From an uncultured Ruminococcus sp. (GTDB lineage Bacteria; Bacillota; Clostridia; Lachnospirales; Lachnospiraceae), in NCBI GenBank assembly GCA_900541505.1, contig UQKK01000027.1, forward strand, positions 1 to 49,558: a DNA stretch of 49,558 nucleotides. The letters run 5' to 3'. Position 1 is the stretch's first letter, and each line of letters starts with the position of its first letter. The translations under genes were made by a program, and so were the position numbers. Below the pieces are notes generated by a model. That model made no database searches and was not told the origin of the DNA. It saw nothing but the letters and a program-made list of their open reading frames with translations. This document shows, piece after piece, positions 1 to 7,091 of this stretch.

Positions 1-100
1 TTCAACAAAAAGATAAATCAAAAAGAGAGTTGCCAACGATTACTTGACAGTGACTTTTACGAAAGATGTCTTCTTATTTTTTTCATTTTCGCGCAAAAGA

Positions 101-109
101 TGCTATAAT
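101..109 (+). promoter_or_regulatory. Extended -10 promoter of the LacI-family gene
   Basis: TGC followed by TATAAT (104-109) forms an extended -10; the -35 position 17 bp upstream (TTTCAT) is poor. A near-palindrome TTTTCGCGCAAAA lies at 86-98 between the two elements and could be an autoregulatory operator, but its centre is not symmetric. Confidence 0.55.
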
Positions 110-165
110 ATACACATATGAGCCGGAAAGCAGCTCCGGTAAATCAATACAAGGGGATAATTTTT

Positions 166-1197
166 ATGGATAAACATTCTTATACAATAACAGAAGTTGC
201 CAAAATGCTCAAAGTTTCTCCCTCAACAGTATCCCGCGCTATCAATAACGCCCCCGGAGTCAGCGAGGCTGTGAGAGAACAAATTCTTAATTTCGTAGAA
301 GAGATTGGTTATCGTCCCAACACAATTGCACAAAGTCTGAGTCGTGGCAAAAGTAATATGGTGGCGTTGATTCTGGGAGATATACGAAACCCCTTTTATG
401 CCGGTTTGGCATTTGGAATTCAGAAAAATCTAGACAAACACGGTTATACCGTCACTACTTTTAATAGCGAATATGATTACCGCAAAGAATTAGAATTTAT
501 TCAGTTTGCAAAACAATATCATTACTGTGGAATCATCCTCGTCACCGTTAACAGCAAAGAAGCCGATAAGTACCTCAATAAATTGGGACTTCCCGTTCTG
601 CTCGTCAACCGTATCACAGAGCATTATGATGGTCCTTTTGTTATCACGGACAATTTTCAGGCAGGATATATTGCCGCGCGCCATCTTATTAATCTCGGAC
701 ATAAAAAAATCAGCTTTTTATCCGGTCATCATAAAAATTCAACCGCTTCTTACCAGCGTTTTTTAGGATACCGGCAGGCACTCAAAAATTATCACCTTGC
801 CTATGACGAAAAATATTGTCTATATGATTTGAATTGGAAAATGGAAACCGGGTATAAAGCTGCGGAAAAAATTTTTTCTCAGTCTTCCTCCCCGGATTTT
901 CCCTCTGCATTCCTCCTGTCAAACGACCTGCTGGCTCTTGGCTTTATGGATTACTGCGATAAACACAATATATCGATTCCTAATGATATATCTATCGTCA
1001 GCTTTGATAATATTGTTTACTCCGGACTTCACAGAATACAATTAACTACCGTCAGTCAGCACGGAGAAAAAATGGCAGAGGAGGCTTCCAAAGTAATGAT
1101 TGAACTGCTGGAGAACCCTCCAAAAGAACCCAGAAGGATTATTATGGAGCCCACCCTGATTGAGCGGAACACCACCAGTGCATACAACCGGGATTAG
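166..1197 (+). CDS. LacI/GalR-family transcriptional regulator
   Basis: This is a DNA-binding repressor or activator that normally senses a sugar or sugar phosphate. The N-terminus (about residues 6-50) is the LacI helix-turn-helix with hinge: VAKMLKVSPSTVSRAINN, then the GYRPNTIAQSLSRGKS linker. The rest is a periplasmic-binding-protein-like ligand domain (IRNPFYAGL, ISFLSGHHKN, the NDLLALG and IVSFDN blocks). The length of 343 aa is normal. I chose the ATG at 166 because AAGGGG lies 10 bp upstream and LacI proteins begin right at the HTH; an ATG at 118 would add 16 unlikely residues. No sugar genes adjoin it in the window, so its targets are probably further left, itself, or distant. The effector is unknown. 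Confidence 0.9.
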   Translation: MDKHSYTITEVAKMLKVSPSTVSRAINNAPGVSEAVREQILNFVEEIGYRPNTIAQSLSRGKSNMVALILGDIRNPFYAGLAFGIQKNLDKHGYTVTTFNSEYDYRKELEFIQFAKQYHYCGIILVTVNSKEADKYLNKLGLPVLLVNRITEHYDGPFVITDNFQAGYIAARHLINLGHKKISFLSGHHKNSTASYQRFLGYRQALKNYHLAYDEKYCLYDLNWKMETGYKAAEKIFSQSSSPDFPSAFLLSNDLLALGFMDYCDKHNISIPNDISIVSFDNIVYSGLHRIQLTTVSQHGEKMAEEASKVMIELLENPPKEPRRIIMEPTLIERNTTSAYNRD

Positions 1198-1250
1198 GAT
1201 ATCTTCTCTGCCCTGTATCCATCCCTGCCTTCGGCAAACGCCGCCATCCT

Positions 1251-2024
1251 CTACACATAACCGCCGTAGCCGCCGTTGTATCCTCCACAGCACATTCCGC
1301 CTCCGCCGCAGCAGAGATTACACAGGATATTTGCCACGCACAGCTTCACACAGCAGCTGCTGTCAAAGGAACCCGGATATCCGTACATGCTCTGGCGCTG
1401 CTGGTACCATGTGCCGCCTCCCTGCAGTCTGTCGAGCAGCATCTGGTACTGCATATTGTCCGGCTCCAGGCGCACCGCCTCTTTCGCGTGCTCCAGCGCA
1501 GTCACATTATTGCCAATCCCTGAATTTGCCGATGCACTGTAGAAATACCAGAGTGCGCCTCTGTCCCGGATTCCCTCCAGTACATTGAGTGCCTCCTTGT
1601 AATGCCCGCTCTGTATGTAATTCGCCGCCGCGCGCATATGCCTGTCGGATTCACTCTCATTTGACGTCCTCTGCCCCTGCTGCCCCGCGCCATAGCTGTC
1701 ATATCCGCCAAAGCCGCCGAAGCCGCCGAAACCTCCAAATCCGCCAAAGCCACCATAGCCGCCGTAATTCCCCTGACCGCCATAGGAACCGCTGCTTCCC
1801 CCGCCGTAGCCGCCATCCTGGTAGGAACCGCCGTTCTCCCGCTCATTTACAATCTGCTGGTATGCCTGCTGCACTTCTTTGAACTTTGCTTCCGCCTCGG
1901 CTTTATTGGGGTTATTGATATTGGCGTCCGGGTGATACTTGCGGCTCAGCCGCCGGTACGCTTTCTTGATATCCTCCTCCGATGCATCGCGACTCACGCC
2001 TAGTACACTATATGGGTCTGTCAT
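1251..2024 (-). CDS. J-domain protein with Gly-rich linker, TPR region and Cys-rich tail
   Basis: The first 70 residues are a J domain with the HPD motif (KYHPDAN), so it should stimulate a DnaK ATPase. It is not classical DnaJ: there are no CxxCxGxG zinc repeats and no substrate-binding C-terminal domain. Residues about 75-115 are almost pure Gly/Tyr/Phe with repeated FGG. Residues about 130-200 form helical TPR-like repeats (AANYIQSGHYKEALNVL and ALEHAKEAVRLEPDN). The last 35 residues are Cys/Gly-rich (CCVKLCVANILCNLCC). The next gene upstream ends 18 bp before this start, so the two are probably co-transcribed. The function is unknown; the tail suggests metal binding, membrane association or acylation. 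Confidence 0.85.
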   Translation of the reverse strand: MTDPYSVLGVSRDASEEDIKKAYRRLSRKYHPDANINNPNKAEAEAKFKEVQQAYQQIVNERENGGSYQDGGYGGGSSGSYGGQGNYGGYGGFGGFGGFGGFGGFGGYDSYGAGQQGQRTSNESESDRHMRAAANYIQSGHYKEALNVLEGIRDRGALWYFYSASANSGIGNNVTALEHAKEAVRLEPDNMQYQMLLDRLQGGGTWYQQRQSMYGYPGSFDSSCCVKLCVANILCNLCCGGGGMCCGGYNGGYGGYV

Positions 2025-2042
2025 TGTCTCTTTACTCTCCCT

Positions 2043-2456
2043 CTAACTATGTTTGATAAAAGTCGTCCCGCACTTCGGGCAGCGCACCTCTATCTTCCCC
2101 TTTCCGCGGGGAATCCTGATTTTTTGTTTACATCCGGGACATTTATAAATATGGTAGACTCGTCTCTGTTTCCACATATTCTTCTGTCCCGTGAAAAAGC
2201 TGCGGATTTTATACGTCCGGGAAAGAAATGCCTGGTTCTCCGCGTACCGCTTCGTCACATTTCTGGAAAATACTCTGAAATAGGTGTAAATGACCGTCAC
2301 CCATCCGAGAATGTACAGCACCGCGCCCGCTATCACATCTGTAAACCATGCTGAGATAAAAACGAGAACGAGCCCCACAATAAGGAGAAATTTCGTCAAT
2401 GTATCGACTCCGTATCTTCCCTGCATAAACCGCATCAATTTTTCTTTCATATTCAT
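2043..2456 (-). CDS. Small membrane protein with C-terminal zinc ribbon
   Basis: A 137-aa protein with two predicted membrane segments (about residues 20-38 and 42-62), a basic stretch, and a C-terminal zinc ribbon made of CPGC and CPKC pairs about 20 residues apart (YKCPGCKQKIRIP ... VRCPKCGTTF). The ribbon probably faces the cytoplasm. An internal Met at residue 3 is an alternative start. It sits 18 bp upstream of the J-domain gene on the same strand. A J protein plus a membrane zinc-ribbon partner suggests a joint protein-quality or assembly role at the membrane, which is inference only. I do not recognise a named family. Confidence 0.75.
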   Translation of the reverse strand: MNMKEKLMRFMQGRYGVDTLTKFLLIVGLVLVFISAWFTDVIAGAVLYILGWVTVIYTYFRVFSRNVTKRYAENQAFLSRTYKIRSFFTGQKNMWKQRRVYHIYKCPGCKQKIRIPRGKGKIEVRCPKCGTTFIKHS

Positions 2457-2562
2457 CCATCCAATCTGAACTTCTGTTTTTAGTTTGCATGGAAACTATT
2501 TTCCTCTGTTTTCTTGGGAATGTCAAGAAACTGTTTATTAAATTTTATTAAATTTGGAAGCT

Positions 2563-2582
2563 CCCGCCGCTTTCACGGCGGG
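2563..2582 (-). terminator. GC-rich hairpin after the ABC exporter operon
   Basis: CCCGCCG (2563-2569) and CGGCGGG (2576-2582) form a 7-bp GC stem with a 6-nt loop, just after the stop at 2590 on the minus strand. The following sequence is AT-rich but the T run is weak. Confidence 0.55.
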
Positions 2583-2589
2583 AACGCGC

Positions 2590-3504
2590 CTATTCTTCCG
2601 TTTCTTCTACATTCAGTATATTATTACAGATTTCTTCGGATATGAGATAGACAATCCGTGACTCATTCATCATCACATAGCGGTTTCCTTCTCCATCCTC
2701 ATTTCCGATATAAAGGGTGAGTGTCTGCTCCTCGTCATCCTTTGTATAGACTGCCTCCACAGTGATTCGCGACGCCTCATCAAGCCCGAAGCCCGGCAAA
2801 TCCGCATCTTCCACGGAATAGTCCGCCGCTGTTTCCAGACTTACGGCTCCCAGACCGCCTGCCACTGCCGCGATATGTTCCGCATCATCCTCATTTTTCG
2901 AATCATAGACTGTGGTCTCTCCATTCTGGGTAATGGTTTCTTTCTTTAAGTTTCCGCTGCCAATACTCGGATACTCGTCAAGCTGCGCCATATCATCCAG
3001 TGTATACTCTAAATCTGAAATCACACTGCTCGAGACAGTATATACTTCTTTAGAGTCATTTACCGTCACATAGATGTCCTCTCCTGTCTCATTTCCGAAG
3101 TAGAGATGGGTCTCCTCCCCTGTCTCATCCACCATCACCACTGTGTAAACCGGGTCCTGAAGTCCATAATCGGAAAGGGAATCTCCGTCCTCCAATTTGC
3201 GCTGTGCCTCCAGCTTCTGGAATGTCGAAATCATCTGCTCCGGGTAAGTCTGGGAGAGCGGGAAATCTTTATCCGCAGCATAGTACCAGGTATCCTCTTC
3301 CTTTTCAAAAGTCATCTCTCCATCGCCCACATCATAGCTGAACCGGTTGACCGTCCCCACATCTGTCACATAGATTTTCTCTGATTCCTCTTTCTGCGCC
3401 TCCTTTTCCTCCTGATTTTGATTAAAGGATTTCATGGCAAAGTAGACGCAAAGGAGTACCACAAACGCGGCGAGCAGTATGATGAGCCCTTTGTTTTTCT
3501 TCAT
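2590..3504 (-). CDS. DUF4340-like exported/membrane-anchored protein of the ABC operon
   Basis: A 304-aa protein with one N-terminal membrane segment (residues 6-24) and a soluble extracytoplasmic part that includes a Glu/Lys-rich linker, then repeated beta-rich units with the pattern expected for DUF4340 (WYYAADKDFPLSQTYPEQM; YTVVMVDETGEETHLYFGNE; TLTLYIGNEDGEGNRYVM). DUF4340 proteins typically follow GldG-like proteins in ABC-2 exporter operons, as here, where it begins 18 bp after that gene. The role is unknown; it is probably an accessory subunit outside the membrane. The family call comes from recognition of the pattern and context, not a search. Confidence 0.75.
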   Translation of the reverse strand: MKKNKGLIILLAAFVVLLCVYFAMKSFNQNQEEKEAQKEESEKIYVTDVGTVNRFSYDVGDGEMTFEKEEDTWYYAADKDFPLSQTYPEQMISTFQKLEAQRKLEDGDSLSDYGLQDPVYTVVMVDETGEETHLYFGNETGEDIYVTVNDSKEVYTVSSSVISDLEYTLDDMAQLDEYPSIGSGNLKKETITQNGETTVYDSKNEDDAEHIAAVAGGLGAVSLETAADYSVEDADLPGFGLDEASRITVEAVYTKDDEEQTLTLYIGNEDGEGNRYVMMNESRIVYLISEEICNNILNVEETEE

Positions 3505-3522
3505 CTGTCCTCTCCTTTCCTG

Positions 3523-5016
3523 CTATGCTTTTCTTCTGCGCATCCATATGATAAATCCGCCTATCAGCACTGCCAGCGGAATGCCGAAAATGACAAGGAG
3601 ACTGAACAGTCCTGCGTACTGTACGGTGTTATATTCCACAGACAAGCTCTTCGCCTCGATGGAGAGGTTCTGTACACCGTCAAAGTTTGCTGACACCGCA
3701 TTCATAAATAATGTAGCATTGTCGAGCTGGGTAAAGGTATCCGTAATCTGTGAATCAATCATGCTCGCCGCGGAAATAACCGTCAGACGGCTCTCTTTCG
3801 TCTCGCCGGAATCCGATGTGCTGTCAGAATCGTCTGCGCTTTCTGAATCAGAAGAATCACCTGTATTCTCTGTTTCATCGGCGGTGTCCGCTTCGTCCGC
3901 GCTAACTTCCTCCGTCGCCACGGCGCCGATGGAATAACTTCCCTGCTCCTCGCCGTTTTCGGTCACAGAGTATGCTCCGTCTGAAGTGTCCATGAAGGAC
4001 GTTGTACTGATGGTCTCTCTTGCCGGGTCTGTGACGTTGAGCCCCATCGCGTTTACCAGCAGCACCATCCCTGAGGAGATGTTATTGGACATATCACCGC
4101 TCATGGAAAGTTCCGGGAAGATATAGTAGTAGTTCCCCTGGTAACATCTCTGCGGGTCCGCGATATAGCCGTCGCTCTGCACGATTCCGTATGTCTCCAT
4201 GATAGAAGAGAGGTTCGGCAATTCCTCGCTGGTGGTATTCCCCAGCACAATCATCACTTTCCCACCGTCTGACAGGTAAGTCTCTACTGCTTCTTTCTCA
4301 TCCTCCGTCAAATCTGTCGCCGGAGCGTACATAAACAGCAAATCACAGTCCTCCGGGATTTCTGTATTCATCAAAAGGTTTAATTCTTCAGTGGTATAGC
4401 TGTTTTTCTCCATCAATTCGGAAATCGTGCCGGAGAGGGAGCTCTCTCCATGTCCGGTGGTCTGATAGATGGTCCGGTCTGTCTCATTTGTCACGTAGTT
4501 GACCGCGCTGGTGAGCTGCCCCTCCCCGTCAAACTCTGACTCCGAGGCATTTCCCGTATAATAGTAGGAATACATATCTACCACCAGAATGTCGCTGAAG
4601 GAGATATTTGTCGTCTTCCCAGTGTCCTCACATTCTACGACAATGGTGTCTTCATCCACCCCGTAATCTGTCAGTGCCGAAGGGTGAAGCACCGGGTCTA
4701 TCCACTCTACTGTAATTTTATCTGAGAGCGCGGCATACTTGCTCAGAAATGTCCTGATTCTGTCGTCCGCATCCTCCTTTACGGAGAGCACGGTCATTTT
4801 CACTTCTTTGTCAAGGCTTTTGAGCAAATCCCGGCTCACATCTGATATCTCATAAATATTCGTGCTGCTCACATCAATGTTCCGGTACCCCTCCGGAATC
4901 TGTCCTGCCACGAGATTTGCCACGATGACAACGGCGATAACGACCGCCGTCACTGCTACACTATACGTCCCCTGTTTTGTCCCCGATGTTTTAAATAATG
5001 CTTTTATTTTTTCCAC
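3523..5016 (-). CDS. GldG-like ABC transporter auxiliary membrane protein
   Basis: A 497-aa protein with an N-terminal membrane segment (about 18-40), a large extracytoplasmic domain of the ABC_transp_aux/GldG type (DVSSTNIYEISDVSRDLL near 50; TTGHGESSL near 190; LLFMYAPATDLTEDEKEAV near 230) and a C-terminal membrane helix followed by basic residues (MRRRKA). An unusual feature is a low-complexity acidic segment of Ser/Asp/Glu/Thr at about 370-410, probably a flexible extracellular linker. It lies between the ABC permease gene (15 bp upstream) and the DUF4340-like gene. In Bacteroidota the homologue serves gliding, but Clostridia carry this gene set without gliding, so the substrate is unknown. 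Confidence 0.85.
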   Translation of the reverse strand: MEKIKALFKTSGTKQGTYSVAVTAVVIAVVIVANLVAGQIPEGYRNIDVSSTNIYEISDVSRDLLKSLDKEVKMTVLSVKEDADDRIRTFLSKYAALSDKITVEWIDPVLHPSALTDYGVDEDTIVVECEDTGKTTNISFSDILVVDMYSYYYTGNASESEFDGEGQLTSAVNYVTNETDRTIYQTTGHGESSLSGTISELMEKNSYTTEELNLLMNTEIPEDCDLLFMYAPATDLTEDEKEAVETYLSDGGKVMIVLGNTTSEELPNLSSIMETYGIVQSDGYIADPQRCYQGNYYYIFPELSMSGDMSNNISSGMVLLVNAMGLNVTDPARETISTTSFMDTSDGAYSVTENGEEQGSYSIGAVATEEVSADEADTADETENTGDSSDSESADDSDSTSDSGETKESRLTVISAASMIDSQITDTFTQLDNATLFMNAVSANFDGVQNLSIEAKSLSVEYNTVQYAGLFSLLVIFGIPLAVLIGGFIIWMRRRKA

Positions 5017-5031
5017 GGTTCCTGCGCCCTC

Positions 5032-5898
5032 CTAACTCCAACGTCTCTTCTGAATTGCCTGTACTGTCAGGAAGACAAATACAGCGATAATCGACAGATA
5101 CAGAACAATCCCTGTGATATCCACAATGCTGTTGGCGGTGACATCCGTGAACACATCCGCCAGCGCAAGCCTGCCCAGCAGTTTTGTGAGCAGATTTTCA
5201 AACAATTCGGATTTCACAATATAAAGAATGATTCCCGCCGCGGCGCCCACACCTTCTATCACCGCGGACAGCATCCAATTCCCGGTCATATGCCAGATAT
5301 AGAAGACCACTAAGGTGAGAATCATCAGGACTCCCACCAGTCCGCTGATGGCAGAGCCAGGAAGCATGGAGAGGATTCCGTCCCACAGGTAAATGGCGAG
5401 CAGAACTCCAAAGGTACTGACAAAAGCGATAATCTGGCTCTCCGTCAGAGCGGACAAAAACATGCCAATCGCCGCAAACGCACATCCCAGCAGGAAAAAC
5501 AGACCGAGGGAAATGTAATCTACCTTTAAGTACGCGGTTCCCTGGGATTCGATAATCAGCGGAAACAGGCAGAAAATCACATTGGGGACAGCAAGCACCG
5601 TCACGATTGCCAGATATTTCCCCATCACCGCACTTGTCAGGCTCACCGGTGCTGTCAAAAGCAGCTGGTCTGTTTTATTTTTCTGTTCCTCCGCAAAACT
5701 TTTCATAGTAATTAGCGGGATTCCCACGATAAATACAATGAGCGCGCCCGACAGAGTGTAGGAAAAGTAAGGATATCCGTACATCAGGTTGTACGCCATG
5801 AAATAGACTCCTGTATATGCCACCAGGAACGCGATGAACACGCACCCTGTCATGGACTGGAAGTAAGATTTTACCTCCCGTTTATAAATTGCCAGCAT
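5032..5898 (-). CDS. ABC-2 type transporter permease (GldF-like)
   Basis: A 288-aa integral membrane protein with six predicted helices, starting MLAIYKREVKSYFQSMTG, the amphipathic entry helix typical of ABC-2 permeases. The motif ITMKSFAEEQKNKTDQLLLT (residues about 64-83) is the cytoplasmic coupling region of GldF/NosY-like permeases, which gives good support. Its start overlaps the ATPase gene end by 17 bp, indicating translational coupling. It should form the membrane channel of an exporter with the ATPase at 5882-6907 and the GldG-like partner downstream. The exported substrate cannot be read from sequence. Confidence 0.88.
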   Translation of the reverse strand: MLAIYKREVKSYFQSMTGCVFIAFLVAYTGVYFMAYNLMYGYPYFSYTLSGALIVFIVGIPLITMKSFAEEQKNKTDQLLLTAPVSLTSAVMGKYLAIVTVLAVPNVIFCLFPLIIESQGTAYLKVDYISLGLFFLLGCAFAAIGMFLSALTESQIIAFVSTFGVLLAIYLWDGILSMLPGSAISGLVGVLMILTLVVFYIWHMTGNWMLSAVIEGVGAAAGIILYIVKSELFENLLTKLLGRLALADVFTDVTANSIVDITGIVLYLSIIAVFVFLTVQAIQKRRWS

Positions 5899-6907
5899 GT
5901 TCTTCTTCCTCCCTTTCTTCCATCTGCTCTGGTTTTACGGCTGCCTCATTCCGGGTCAGCTCCGATTTTATGACTGTCTCGTTCTGGGTCAGTTCCATGA
6001 AAATATCCTCCAGACTGACATGGGTCGTCTTCAGTGTCAGAAGCGGAATTTTTTTGTCCGCGAATGCCGTAAATACCTGGGCGCGGATATCTTTTCCCGC
6101 CGCAGGGGTCAGTTTTCCGTATGTGATACCCTTCTCTTTCTGACTTATGCTCATAGATTTCACATCGCCTATGCCTTGCAGGATTGCTCTTACTTCCTCC
6201 GGCTTTGCCTTAGTCTCAATCTCCACATCCTCTGTGCGGTTGCGCTTGTGCTCCAGATTGTCCGGCGTATCGCTGGCGACCAACTCTCCTCTGGAAATGA
6301 TGAGGATATAGTCGCAGACTTCCCGCACCTCCGCCAGGATATGGGAACTTAAAATGACCGTGTGCTTTTTGGCGAGTTTGCGGATGAGCTCGCGAATTTC
6401 TATAATCTGCTTGGGGTCCAGTCCCACTGTGGGCTCATCCAGAATAATGATATCCGGGAAGCCCAAGATTGCCTGCGCAAGCCCCACCCTCTGACGGTAT
6501 CCTTTTGACAGGTTCTTGATGAGCCTCGTCCTCACATCCAGAACCTTTGTCAGCTTCATGACCTCCATGACACTGCTCTCTCGCTTTGCCCTGGAGATTC
6601 CTTTTAACTCTGCCGCAAAATACAGATATTCCATGACCGTCATATCCATATACAGGGGCGGCAGTTCGGGAAGATAGCCGATATGCTTCTTCGCCTCCTT
6701 CGGTTCTTTTAAGATATCATGTCCGTCTATGAGCACCTGTCCTTCCGTGGCGCCCAGATACCCGGTCATGATGTTCATGGTCGTGGACTTCCCGGCGCCG
6801 TTTGGACCCAAAAAACCGTAGACCCTCCCCTTTTCCAGTTGGAAACTGAGATGGTCTACGGCTGTATGATTTCCATATTTTTTTACCAGATTCTTTACTT
6901 CAATCAA
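5882..6907 (-). CDS. ABC transporter ATP-binding protein (GldA-like)
   Basis: A 341-aa nucleotide-binding subunit with Walker A GPNGAGKST (about 34-42), signature LSKGYRQRVGLAQ (about 133) and Walker B IIILDEPTVGLDP (about 154), followed by the H-loop ILSSHIL. The C-terminal accessory domain of GldA/DrrA-type ATPases ends near TTHVSLEDIFMELT. The last 40 residues form a charged tail containing a short imperfect duplication (ELTQNETVIKS / ELTRNEAAVKP), an oddity probably from local DNA duplication. It is the first gene of the four-gene exporter operon. A weak candidate promoter lies at 6985-7012. Confidence 0.9.
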   Translation of the reverse strand: MIEVKNLVKKYGNHTAVDHLSFQLEKGRVYGFLGPNGAGKSTTMNIMTGYLGATEGQVLIDGHDILKEPKEAKKHIGYLPELPPLYMDMTVMEYLYFAAELKGISRAKRESSVMEVMKLTKVLDVRTRLIKNLSKGYRQRVGLAQAILGFPDIIILDEPTVGLDPKQIIEIRELIRKLAKKHTVILSSHILAEVREVCDYILIISRGELVASDTPDNLEHKRNRTEDVEIETKAKPEEVRAILQGIGDVKSMSISQKEKGITYGKLTPAAGKDIRAQVFTAFADKKIPLLTLKTTHVSLEDIFMELTQNETVIKSELTRNEAAVKPEQMEEREEEEHAGNL

Positions 6908-6984
6908 AACCTTACCTCCCTGACATCTGTAGATTTTCAGACTTTGGCGGGAATCCGTACTGCATCATGGTTCTGAAAATGAAC

Positions 6985-7012
6985 ATATCAGTACACCGGA
7001 AAATCCTGCCAA
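6985..7012 (-). promoter_or_regulatory. Candidate promoter of the ABC exporter operon
   Basis: On the minus strand TTGGCA (7007-7012) and TGATAT (6985-6990) are separated by 16 bp, about 78 bp before the ATPase start. Only moderate agreement with the sigma-A consensus. Confidence 0.35.
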
Positions 7013-7091
7013 GACCTGTGCATGTCATTTACGGTATCAAAGTTTTGTGAAGTTTTTGTGTTATAAATGTGACAGAGTTTTGTGCTTGTCC

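Noticed and set aside
44..49. TTGACA as the -35 of the LacI gene
   Set aside because: The nearest TATAAT is 54 bp downstream, much too far; no -10 occurs at 17 bp.
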